The translations under genes were made by a program, and so were the position numbers. A model generated the notes under the pieces. That model searched no databases. It was not told the origin of the DNA and saw only the letters and a program-made list of their open reading frames with translations. From Diplosphaera chodatii (Eukaryota > Chlorophyta > Trebouxiophyceae > Prasiolales > Stichococcaceae), in NCBI GenBank assembly GCA_032358165.1, contig JAALGY010000034.1, positions 372,001 through 436,000 on the forward strand: a stretch of DNA of 64,000 nt, read 5' to 3'. Below are positions 1 through 11,574 of this stretch, one piece after another (within the stretch, counting starts at the first letter, position 1; every line of letters begins with the position of its first letter).

Positions 1-3000
1 CTGCACCTACAGCAGCTAGCAGGTAGTCCACATGAGATGGTTGGCAAGGGCGGGCGCAACTACGATGCACTCACTTGACGCCAATCCGGTACCGCTGGGT
101 GTCCTGGTACGCGTTGATGCGCGATTGCAGCACCCTGTCGTTGCTGTAGGTGATGCCTGCACGCCGAGCGCCCCAGTTTAGCCATGGCGTTGCCTTGATC
201 GAAGTTGGTGCATGCTTTACATGTGCATCATGAGCATGTGTGGGTGTCGACAGCTAGATCCTGTCGTCACCTGGCACCACCCGCCCTGGCGAGAAGGCGA
301 TCTGCTCGCTCTCGTTGTGGAAGTTCTCGATGTTGGTGTCCAGCACCAGGCGGCCGATCTGGCGCAGCGGGAACTGGTCTGTGGGCCACACCTGCAGCCC
401 CACAGTGCACGCCTGTTACTTGAGGAGGGTTGTGCCACAGAGAGCGCCTCGTCATGACCATCCGGCAATTTATGGCTGGAAGGCTTAAAAGCACACCTCT
501 TCTGACACATATGTATCACAAGCTTTGCAGCCAGGCAGCCTTTTGATCCCATCCCGCTGCAGACTAGTGTCCCACTTGGGTGCGTGCACAGGTATGCCCG
601 TGTTATGAGCGCGCTCTGCCAGGCAGGCGGCTGCACCTTGGTGGCATCCAGGGGGTCGAAGTCAAAGTTAAGCTGGTCCTGGGGGTCCATCGTCTGGATC
701 TGCAGGTCCCACTCCGGGTAGTCGCCCGCCGCGATGGCGTTGAACAGGTCGTGCGTCGCGTGGCTGCAGCAAAGCAAAGTGGACGTGCATGTGGACGTGC
801 ATGTGAATGTGATGCGCCTGCTCATGCCCGTCAGATGCACCTGTTCAGGCAGCGCCCTGTGCTGCAGGGCACTGGTGCTGACACTAATAAACACAACCGG
901 CACTGATGCAGCAGCCTGCTGCTAGCTCCCTGCACACGTTCTGCTAACCTGTGGACCTTTATGTATGCACAGGCAACCCAGGCAGGGAGGCAGCAGGAGG
1001 CAGGAAGCACCTGTGGCGCATGTTCAGCGCGCCGGCCAGCTGCGCGGTCTCGTCCGTCATGAACTTGGCGCCCAACTTGGGGTACATGTGCCACTGTGAG
1101 GCCACATACAGAACCTCTCGCAGCGGCAAAGTGATAGGTTGGGGTACATGTGCCACTGTAAGACCACATACAGAACCTCGCAGCGGCAAAGTGATAGGCA
1201 GGACATTCAGGCACGGAGCAAGCATGTGCAACAACTGTGTACAGAACATGCTTGCGAGCGACGCAAATCAGACGCTACACCATGCAAACAGAGCTGCAGC
1301 AGCACAGGGTGGGGACGCAATTACTTGCCAGCAGGCGCACCTTCACAAAGGTCTCCTTGCCCTCCTTGTTCACCAGCACGAACGTGTTCACGCCGTACCC
1401 TGCACACAGCATGGGTAGAGCGCTGCTGGTTCGGCGCCTTAGCTGTCAGTACAGGAACGCTACCGTCATGTCATGCTATCACATGTGAGGTCTCTAATCC
1501 TGCAGTGAGCAGTACATCATTTGGCTCTTTACAGTGGACACTGTAAGGAGGAATACCAGAGTAGCTCGCCTTTCCTGGAGCCATCCAGAACCACTGCTGT
1601 ATGTCATTTTGTGCAGCTTAGTACACTTCAAGGAAAGGCTTCCGGACTGGGGTTTGAGGGCCGCACCCTCCTGGTGCCGGTAGTCCGTCGGGAGGCCCGA
1701 CTCGTCCAGCATCCACGTCAGCATGTGGCAGCTCTCCGGGTAGTTCTGCAGGAAGTCCAGGATGCGCCACGCCTGCGTAACACAGGAACACCTCGTTATG
1801 GGTGTCAATCCGTCGGCAGGGTACTGGCAGCAGATGCCAGACTGTTATGCATAGCGCCACTGTCCATCAGCAAATATGTTGAGGCAGCCGCCTCACCGTG
1901 GCAAGCAGTGTTGTGATGACATCGCATCGAACTGCACACATCTGGCAGCGCCATCATCAGCGTCAATTGTCTTCTGTATCTAAAGCAGGACGCCCACCTC
2001 CTGGATGTTGTTGACAGGGTTGGGCCGCAGCGCATGCACCAGGTCTGGGAACGCGGTGCCGTCACGGATGAAGAACCTGTGAGCGACGGTCATCCTTGCT
2101 TGCTGCATGGAGACTGTTGATAGCAGCATCCTGCAGCCTGCTCAAGCGCAGATGACAGCACCAGGCAAAACCGGCCCCTCAGCGGGCGGCGGTCAGTTGG
2201 CCGACAAATCCCTCAAGCATGGGTGGCCGGTGGGAGCACTCACACAGGGATGTTGTTGCCCACCAAATCCCAGTTGCCGTGCTGCGTGTAGAACTTCACC
2301 TACACGCATATTTAGATGATACATCAGCCGCACAGCGACCACGACGATGCTAGTAGCAGAACATCATACAGCACAGATGGGTGCTCCTAGGCAGGTACAG
2401 GGTTGTGGCAGGTGCAAGGTGGCATCGTCACAGACAGGGTGCTGCATGAATTGAACATGCAGGAGCCCGTGAAACCCTAGGTCCCAAAACCCTAGGTCCC
2501 AGCTCACCGCCATGCCGCGGGTGTCACGCAGGCTCTCTGGCGAGCCTGCGGGGTGCGTGACCAGCGAGAAGCGGGTGGCGATCGGCGTCTGCAGCATGGG
2601 GCACATGAGGACAGTCAGAGCTGCAGATGCGCCGGACTCTTGCGCCGGTGGCACACACTTTCACTGGGTGTGGGCAGCCGGGCGCCATGCCAGCTGGATG
2701 CCGCATGCTGGTACCACACAAACTTCTAGAGTATACAGCATTCGCCAAGACCAGTGTTTTCCAAACCCTACAGCCGCGATCTGTGTGGCCTCACCCGCTT
2801 GCCGACCTCTGAGAACAGGTCCGCCTCTGACAGGTCCGTGATGTCATCCGTGACCTGCAGCAGCAACAGCCAAGTGCGCTTGCCGCACAGCAAGCACAGC
2901 AGCAGCCTGCAAAGCCCCGCAGTCGTGACCTGCTGCGTCGGGCACAAACCCTACCACACAGACAGCATCTTTCACCCAAACATGCATGAGCTAATGTTAT

Positions 3001-3562
3001 TACACCCACCTCGAAGAAGCCCTTGGCGGTCATGCCCCGGGCGTGCACCACGCGCTCCGGCACCTTCTCCCGGTTGAACTGCGCGTTCTTGTTGATCATG
3101 TGCATGTCCTCCAGCAGGATCGGGCCTGCGCGACGCAGCAAAACCCTAGATGTAGGAGCAGCATCGATTGCCGCACACCCCACGCACTGGCCCCGCAGCT
3201 GCGGCGCTGCATGCACCAGCTGCTGTGGTCCGGCGGTGCCAAAGATGCCTCATGCCAGATGGCACTTCCGGTCAGGTTGGGGCTGGAATTCTCATGCAGG
3301 GCATGATCGCGAGTGTGATGCGGCAGGCAGCCGGCGGCACACCTCGCTGCCCGACTGTGAGCGAGTGGCGGTTGTCCACAATGGGCTCGCCTGCGCATCG
3401 CAGACAGTTTCATCGAAAGACGTTAGCATACAAAAACGCTAGCAGCATGGGACAGGTCACGGCATGCAGACTGCATGCAGTGGCCACCGCACCATTGTTC
3501 TGAGTGAGGTGCTCTGTGTTGTTGAGCTTGGACGGCAGCGTCTGCGCCTGGGAATACTGCAT
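1..3562 (-). CDS. CAT: Catalase (heme catalase), 3' end outside window
   Basis: Decomposes hydrogen peroxide to water and oxygen, usually in peroxisomes. Thirteen exons join in phase: 3562-3493, 3390-3343, 3125-3010, 2854-2795, 2588-2508, 2299-2244, 2076-1998, 1772-1667, 1399-1341, 1093-1011, 763-637, 391-271 and 156-75. They give 362 residues, and a GTGAG donor at 74 leads out of the window. Family landmarks are in order: RVVHARG with catalytic His67, [14 protein letters not shown] with the distal Asn, [34 protein letters not shown], and [11 protein letters not shown] with the proximal heme Tyr352. The C-terminal ~130 residues, including any peroxisome signal, are not visible. The Met at 3562 fits the family length; an in-frame Met at 3634 is also possible. 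Seen: all motifs and splice phases. Inferred: peroxisomal location. Confidence 0.96.
1079..1200. repeat. Tandem ~60 bp duplication across a catalase intron acceptor
   Basis: The segment from about 1079 to 1138 is repeated at 1139-1200 with few changes. On the catalase strand each copy holds a polypyrimidine-poor stretch, a CAG acceptor and the first codons WHMYP of exon 10. The copy next to the exon body (acceptor at 1094) is the working one. The other carries ACAG in an equivalent place, so it is a decoy 3' splice site. Confidence 0.8.
2472..3149. repeat. Five telomere-like AAACCCTA words in catalase introns
   Basis: AAACCCTA occurs at 2472, 2487, 2763, 2946 and 3141, all inside introns of the catalase gene. 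The first two lie in a 15-bp direct repeat. On the gene's sense strand they read TAGGGTTT, as in plant/algal telomere repeats or telo-boxes. No longer telomeric array is seen. Confidence 0.6.
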
Positions 3563-3634
3563 CGAACGAGAGATGTATTTGAAGCCGACTGAGCTGCGCA
3601 TGGGTTGCGTGCACGCATGACGTCGCAACTGCAC

Positions 3635-4665
3635 CTCATCTGTACGGGTGTGTAGCCTGCAGACTTGAATTGCAACAAGGAGCAGTGCAGGCCTATAAGT
3701 CCAACAGGGCGAAGCCTAGAGGCTGTATTCATGCCAGCACCATGCCCAGAGGAGTGCCATCAATGCAATTGGCGCTGTCTTGCACCCAAATTGCACCCAT
3801 ATACACTGATGACGACCTCCCAAAGGACGAGAAACGGCAACAAAATGCCTGGCATCTGCTCACTGCATCGAGATGCATCGTCATCCTACCTGAGTGCCAT
3901 TGTGGCCGTTGCTGCTGGGCTCGGGCGTGGACGCCATGCTGCGCACGACACACAGTCGCTGTCGGACTGCTCGGCTTGTTCTGAAGGCCACGAGCCGCGC
4001 CTGGCCGCTGCACAGCATCGTTGTCATCGTGATATTGCGCTGTTGTTGCCACCCAAGCATGCACAGTACGCTGCCTTTCGGACCGACGCAATATTGGGCT
4101 CGCCAGGTGCAGGGAAGGCGGTGACTCGCTGCTGCCGAGGCTAGGCTGATGCTTCCTGCTTCCTGTGGCCAGGCTGGCTTCAGGCAAGTGCGCCAGACGT
4201 GTCAAAGCAGCGGCGTTCTTACAGCACCAGCCAATGAGGTGTCAACCTGCACGGCTGACCATGACGTGTACAACGGGTTGTGAAGAGCGAGGCTGTGTGC
4301 TGTCCAGGGCGTTGATATCAACAAGAAAGCTTGAGCACAGGACCCGGCGCGCACACTGGGAACCCGGCTGCGCGGCGGTCATGCACACATCATGGGCCAA
4401 CAGCAAGCAGGCCGCGTCTATTTACCGTAGAAACAAGACGAACGGAGCAGCAAGGCATCCATCGTGTTTGGTGATTGATTGTGCTGCAAGCTGTGGGGTG
4501 TCACAGAAATTGCAGCGCAAGCCTTCCGAGCATGCCGCTGCAGACAGAACCCAATCATGCCGCTGCCAACAGAAACCAATAGAACCGACAGCTCTGATGC
4601 GCAGTTCGCAGGCGTGCAATCAATTGATGTCCAGCACATGTGGCAGTCACCAAGTGTTTCGGATT
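3635..4665. other. Intergenic, catalase 5' side
   Basis: About 1 kb between the catalase start and the end of the next minus-strand gene. It should contain the catalase promoter and the 3' UTR of the upstream gene. I see no convincing exon on either strand. Confidence 0.5.
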
Positions 4666-7600
4666 TCAGTTTTCATCGGAGTCGCGGTCCATGACTTTGG
4701 CGGCGGGGGCCGCATTGGCGGCCCTTGAGGATCGCTCGCCGTACCCCGAGGCCACGCCCCACTCCGTATGCCGTAGCCGGTACTCGCGGGTCAGCGCGAA
4801 GTTGCGGGCGACCAGCAGCAGGAACAGCGTGTGCGCCCACAGCATGAGCACTGCTCCCAGCACGATGTAGTTGACCTTCAGCGTCTCCCACCTGTTGCAG
4901 AAGGTGGCGACGTCGGTGAGGCAGTAGGTGCGGTCCAGGCCGAACTGCGTGAGGTTTAGGCAGTAGTTGTCGCCGCCCACCACGCCCTCCGCCTTGCTGA
5001 CCACCGTGCGGCACGCCTTGGCAAAGATCTTCCGGAACACGGTGATCGTCACGCCAAAGGCGAACAGCAGGATGACCACCGACACCACTATGAGGATGCA
5101 ACCTGTTATCAGGGCGCTGGTCACGTTGCCCCGCTTGGGCGCGTTTGCCGCCTTGCTCTTGATGCTGCGGTGCGGGAAGAAGCGGCAGCACTCCAGAGGG
5201 TGCAGCGTCGCCAGGATGACCGCAAAGATCAGGTCAAACACGCCCACGACGACGAGCAGGGCGATGAAGATGCTGCGTAACGTGTCCCACAAGCCAATCG
5301 ACAGCAGGTTCTGCAGCGTGTCCCACAGCGACTGGCAGCCCACCCCCACCAGCACCGCCCCTGCAGGGTGGGTTACCGCCGCTCAGCAGTGTCAGCCGAA
5401 AGAGTCGAGCCACAGCACCACCTCGGGCTGTTGTCAACCCGCAACCCTGCATGATGAGCTTGCACTGGCGCGCCGCTCAGCACCGTCAGGTGTCAAGCTG
5501 AGCCGTGCTGGGCCACCACCCTCAGGTCATTGCAGCCCCGCAACCCTGATGGTTGAGCCGGTGCTGGCTGTGATGCACCATTGGGGCTGTCACCGCAGCA
5601 CAAAACATCAGGCACAGGCGGAAGCCATCCGAAGGAAAGGAAATCGAAGGGGAAGCCCCTCTGCGCCGCACCTCCGACGTACAGCAGGAAGCCCAGCGTG
5701 ACCCAGCACACCCGCAGGATGTGCTCCACCGGCGTGATGAGCGCCTTGAGGCGGTCCCCCGACCCGAGCGCCTCCCGGCTGCGGAAAGTGAAGGTCAGCG
5801 TTGTGACTACATCTGCTGGAAACTCCGATGCGGCGTGTTCACGGCAAGGACTCAAAACAGCTGTATATTTTGGCAGATCTGGCTGCGCTCGGCTCACAGC
5901 ATATGGCAACTCTGTTGACTGTGCCTGGTCGTCAAGGGTGCATGGCTGCCACCACAATACATGGGCAACAACATGTGGCCTGAGGGGAAACCTGTGCAAA
6001 GGGCTCACTCTGGGTCTGCTGTAGATGCCGTGGGCACCAGGTTGATCTTGGCGATCTTTGGCCAGATGATGGGCGGCAGCATCAGCAGCAGCGTCATGAG
6101 CACCGCGAATGCCAGCACCTGCATTGGTGTATGTATGGCGCGCATCTGATCGTGCATGCTGGGACGGTGGTCAGGGCAGCTTGTGTGCTAGAGCAAGTTG
6201 GTTGTGAGGAATTTTGCATGCGCATTTGCAGTCCTGCCAAGGTGCTGTGAGCTCCACGCACAGTTTCTGCGCACCCCAACAACGATGCCGATCAGGTATT
6301 GCGACAGGTCATCATTCTTCCAGTTCACGGGCACCCTGCAGCAGACAGCACGCTCTCCAACAGCCAGCTGGCGTGCCTCATTGCGCATACACCATAAGGG
6401 TCACCAGCATGCCAGAGTTGGCCATTGCTCACAGAGATATCTCAGCTCCGTTTGTCCTCCTGCTGCAGGCGGCGAACAGGTTACCTGAAGGACAACAGTG
6501 GGTTGCCAGATGCGGGGCACACGGGGGGCGCCGTCTTGTTTTGCAGCGCCCCCAGGATGCCGGACTGGGGACTCCACAGCGCGGACGACGCCGGGGGACT
6601 CCAGAAGTAGGTGTAGTCCTTCGTGATGGGGCCTGCATGGCGGCGGGCACGCATTAGGAGCGGGGCAGACACCAGGCCGCAGGTCCAGGCATGCAGTGTG
6701 GCATCTGTCGAGGACTGGAGATGCAGGTGTGCGTCACCTCTGGGACAAAGGCACACTGCGTCACCAGGTATGGACAATCGTGCAGCAGCTGATGCACACT
6801 GCACACCGTGCCAATGCTCTTCCCCGACTGGCGACTTGATGCAGGTCAGCACAGCAGACGGACCCACCCTTGGGTGACACGCCGTCGGATGAGTAGACCT
6901 TCGTCACCGACGTCGCGATCAGCTGGTTGCCCGCATTGCCCAGCACTGTGCTGTTGCTGGTGCTGTTTGCGCTGCTTGCGTTGGGACTGGTGTTGTCTGT
7001 GCCACCTGCAGCGGTGGCGTTGGCATTGGTCAAATTGCTGCCGACAGTGGCGTCGCTTCCTGCTGCTGTGCTGTTGCTGCCGCCCAGCGGGTTCCACCCG
7101 ATGGCCGTGCCGTCGCCGTCGCCGCTGCTGATGCCGCCGGCTGCACCTGTGGCAGCAGGGTCAGTGTGAAGTATGGCAGCAGGGTCAGGCGGTTGAAGGG
7201 TGTACTGTGAGCCATGATGAGTGAAGATGATCAGCAGCACTTGCGTGTGCTGCTCTGCTCTTCTGAAAAGCGAGGTCAGCGGCATGTGCTGACATCAGTC
7301 CTGCCAACGATTAAAGCGTGTGCATGAAGTCGATGCACCAGTGCAGCGCTCGAGCAGGCACTGCAGAAGTACTGCCACAGAAGCAGCCATGTCCATTGGA
7401 TTGCGCCCTCATTGTCAGCCACCGCACTGTCGCCGGTCCACTGCTTTGCCATGTGCATATCAAACAGCTCACCGCCGGCGCCTGGAGCGCTGCCGCCCAC
7501 GAGGCCGATGCCCTGCTGCAGCTTGGCGTACGCCGCGTTCCTTGCGCACGGTACGTATGACGTCTCTGCAGCCATACACGACGGCTGAGTCTTTCAGATG

Positions 7601-10600
7601 CCACACATCACGATGCATGGTCGGCTCCAATGACAGCACATTTCTCGCACGCGCTGCTCTGGCAAATGCAGCAACCATACTCCTGAACCCTGAATCCTAA
7701 AGACGAGCCATGCATACGCCCACATTCAGCTCGGCACTCACGGTTGGTCGTCAAGCAGGTGAGGGTGAACGGCTGCTTGGCCAGTGGTGCGCCCCAGGTG
7801 CCCAGGTAGATGCCTGCGGGACAGTTTCACTTAGGGTCAGGCCTGTGACCGGGAGAAGACGGACAGGAGATGATGCGCGCCAAGCAGGTCCAATGATCTT
7901 TGTCAAGCAGACATGGCAGTTGTGAAAGTCGCAGATCGACTCCGGTGGGTCCAAAGTCCAGAGCTGTCACAATGTGGCAGTGTGCGATATAATGACGTGT
8001 CAGCTCACAATACTGCAGCAGCTTCTGAAGGCGCAGTCGATTTGCGCACCCCAGAGATCGGTGCCGCTGGCCACATTGGGGTCTGTGTTCAGGTACACTG
8101 CAGCAGCATGCACCCACAAGATCAGCAAACTGCAGACAAGAATAACAGTGTGCGCGGCATGCAGCGTACGCTGCGCATAGCATTCCAGCACATATCTCAT
8201 TCGAGCACCGGCACATGTACTATGCTTCAGACTGGCTGCAGCACTGGCACAGAGTCTGAAAACGGGTGGGGTTGGGCCGGATGCCTCACCAATGTTGTCG
8301 GGCGTCGGCTTGAAGCGGACGCCCGGCAGCGGCCCGGTCAGCGTGCGGTCCACGATGAACACGCCGTCCAGGTTGGGCAGGAAGTCCAGCCGCACCTGCA
8401 GCACAGGGTTCAGAGTTGAGGGCCCAGGCTTAGGCATGGCGCCGCCCGTGGCTGCTCGGCATCCGCCCCTCAAGGGTGGGCATGCCGTCCCATTGGGCCA
8501 GATGGGAGTCCCTGTGCAGGGTAGATGAGGAAGAGGAGCACAGGTTGGTGCAGGGTGCACATGAAGATGCAGATCAGAAAGATTGTGGAGCGCTAATACC
8601 TCGGCGTACACCCAGGCAGGGGAAGCTGCAGGGTAGTTAGCGTGGCTGTTGAGCGCCGCATACACCACAGGGTTGGTGCCTGGACAGCGAACCACACAAG
8701 CGTCACCATGACCATCAGAATGCACATTTGTTATACAGCAATCCTGTGCAAAGCTGCTCAGCACAGGACAGCAGGGGCATGAGCGTGCCCAAGTGCGGCT
8801 CAGTCATCGCGCGAAAAAGGCGTACTTGAAGCGGCTACTGGTTTGACTTCATGCTGCCTGCGCACCGTTGAAGGTGCACTCGCCCTCGTCGCAGTTCAGG
8901 TGTTGGTTCCAGCCGTGCTGGCTGAGCACTACCCGCCGCGCCCGCTGCTGGCTCTTGCACACCAGCACGCTGACCCGCTCCCAGTCGCCTGCAGGTGTCA
9001 TGGAAACCAATTCGGACATGCCCGAGGAGATGACACTTGCTAGTGTCTTGCTGGACGCAGCAACATGCTCACACAATCCCAGCAGCTGGCGTGAGCGAAA
9101 CACGAACAAGACCCTGGGCCTGCTTACGGTGCAATATTGCAGAGGATGTGGTGCACCTGCACTGGCTGGTTTGCCTGACTGAGGCAGCGCCAAAGCCATG
9201 GTCAATCCCAAGAGGGCTACTCAAGGCCAAAGAGTATGATTGTCCATCAAAATGTTTAGTGCAGTACCTTCGTGGATGCCGGCTGGGCACAGGATGTAGC
9301 GGCTGTCCACGTACGAGCCATTGATCGCCAACGACAGGATTTGATTGGAGCACCCGTTGAAGCTGCAGGTTGCCACAGCCGATTGCATGAGCGTCATGCA
9401 GATGTTGCCCACAAACTGCGCACATGCTGTCCATGGGCAGCCGTGCCGGACACGCTGCTATTCAGGTCCCTGCGCAGGGTGTGCTAGATGCAAAGTCCTG
9501 CCCCAGCAGACATGTTCGAGCAGTCGTGGGCTGACCACAGGGTGGGTATGCACAGAGGCAGCAGTACGCAAACCTGTAGAACAGGTTGTAGTTGTACACC
9601 CAGTAGCGCTCGTCCAGGTCAAACACCGAGAAGTACACCTGTAAGTCGGATACCCGGCACCTATGGTCACGTGCGTAGCTGTGCCACTCAACAGGTGCTG
9701 TAGGCGCCGCATGATGGCGCCACCGCAGGCCGCTGCAGCAGTTTCTCCCAATGATATCCGGGCAGATGCAGAGCCATAGGAACATACTAACAGTGCAACA
9801 GGCGATATGCACTGGCGATGGGCGCAAGTTGTGTGGCGGCACCTTGGCGGTGGACAGCCCGCCCTGCGTGATCGGCGCGCCCGCCAGAATGGTCCGCTTA
9901 TCGGTGGCATTGTTGATCGTAATGAACGACCCTGCAAACAGCCAAAGCACCAGCTTCAAGGCCACATGTTACCTCCATGTGCCCGTCATGCAGGGCAGGG
10001 TGCAGGCAACCAACGGGCGCTGGCAGCACCGGAGGGGCGAGAGCGAGAGAAGCGCGTCTCACTGGACAGCAGGTAGTAGTCGCTGAAGCTCTGCCCCGAC
10101 GCCGCCAGCGTGTCGTTGGGGTCCTTGTTCTGATTGAAGGCGTCCACCAGCGTGGCCGCATCCCAGAAGACGCCTGGATCCTATATATGGAGCAAAACGG
10201 CAGCTCAGAGCGCCGAGCGCTAATTGGCTTGACCGCACCACGATCGGCGGCATCTGGGGGCTGACTGTAACCTGAAGGTCGCAGTATGACGAGCAGCTGA
10301 ATGTGTGTCGCCAGAAGGCACTGAGGAGGGTCGGCTGACATGCAGGGATTGCCAGCGAGAGACCGCTGGTACATTGGCGCACATCGGCCGCTCTGCTGCC
10401 AGTCCCCCTTTCTGCAGCATGCTGCTGCTGACAAAGCCCCAGGGTGTCAATATGCATGGCATCCCGTGCACGTCTGACCGCACGGCAGCATTTGCCCAGT
10501 TGCGCATGTCAACACCAGTGCTGCAGAAGCACCCTCGAGTCATCTGCCAGCTGTCATCCTTGACAGCGCGAATCCGCACAGGCGCTGCTGCTGCAGGCCT

Positions 10601-10920
10601 AAGGTGTGATAATTCTCCGGTATATTTTAATGCACCAGTGCGCTCGTGACGAGCCAGGGGCTCACCTGCAGGTGGTATAGCTCCAAAGGGTGCATGTGCA
10701 GGTTGGGGGCAAACTTCCAGGCGTTCGCCTTCGCCGCGGCCAGCGTCGCATTTGTTTCCGGCTCCCGAGGGCAGCCGTCTGTAGGCAGCACCACGCTGCT
10801 GCTGTTGCCGCCCTTTGGGGGAAAGGAGCACCGCCTGATGTCCAGGTTGGGCAGATCCTGGGCCCAAACGCTGCGTGGCGCCAGCAGCGCAGCTGTCAGA
10901 CCTGCGAGCAGCAGCTGCAT
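4666..10920 (-). CDS. Vps62-like secreted ectodomain fused to five-helix membrane tail
   Basis: Seventeen exons close in frame to 901 residues: 10920-10666, 10180-10063, 9931-9843, 9638-9574, 9362-9268, 8988-8866, 8679-8600, 8395-8290, 8097-8014, 7813-7742, 7565-7362, 7146-6868, 6632-6485, 6335-6275, 6118-6038, 5822-5672 and 5360-4666. Residues 1-20 form a signal peptide. The next ~400 residues carry Vps62-family (PF06101-like) marks: KFAPNLHMHPLELYH, GDWERVSVLV near residue 209, and VVYAALNSHANYP. Residues 431-523 are Asn/Ser/Gly-rich with several NxS/T sites. Hydrophobic helices follow at about 594-615, 645-665, 690-715, 735-765 and 835-860, and the tail ends in DRDSDEN. I infer a glycosylated luminal or surface domain anchored by the tail; the biochemical role is unknown. 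The acceptor of exon 16 (CGGAG) is weak, so that junction is the least sure. Confidence 0.8.
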
Positions 10921-11574
10921 GGTGCTGATGCGTACAAACGCCGGCATCAGGCCACCCGCCGCTGCGAGGACGTCACATGTCCTTGCAGCATTCCGTATTG
11001 TCTCGGACAGGCGCTGGAGCAGCAACGGCCGCAAACAAGCGTGTCAGTGCAAAGCTGCGAGCCACATGTACTGGCAAGTAAACGCTGTGAGCGACGCCTC
11101 ACAGCTGCCGATCGCTGTACAAGGTCATTTGCGCGAGGCATGCCAGCCTGGGAGGCATCCTGGCTGTTGGCCGCCGATGCACCGCCGCAGGATGACTCAC
11201 TCGTCAATGCCGAGGCCAGTTGGGGCTCAGCGCTTCTTGGTTCCACGATGTTCAGTACCATAGCTCGTTAACTCCACTGAGTATCAGCAGCAGTGTCCAA
11301 GCGGTCTCTGGCAAACAGCCAGGAGTTTGGTACATGCCACCACATGATCTGACAGCACGTGGCTATATTGACAGGTGCAGGGCTGCACAAGATGTGCCCA
11401 CGTTGCTTCTGAGTTCATGTTTGCTTCGTGTGGCCTTCTAAGGGTACATTGGATGGTCCACGCGGCCTGAAGCATCCAGTCTGAATGGTCAGCCTTGTCC
11501 TGTGTGGCAGATCATCAGACAGCAGCCTCAGCTTGAGCAGTGACTGCCATCAACAGCCGCTGGTAGCACCTCGT
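10921..11574. promoter_or_regulatory. Shared divergent intergenic region
   Basis: The Vps62-like gene starts leftward at 10920 and the TON2 gene runs rightward from at least 11575. The ~650 bp between must hold both promoters, and perhaps a missing first exon of TON2. No clear TATA box or motif stands out. Confidence 0.5.
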
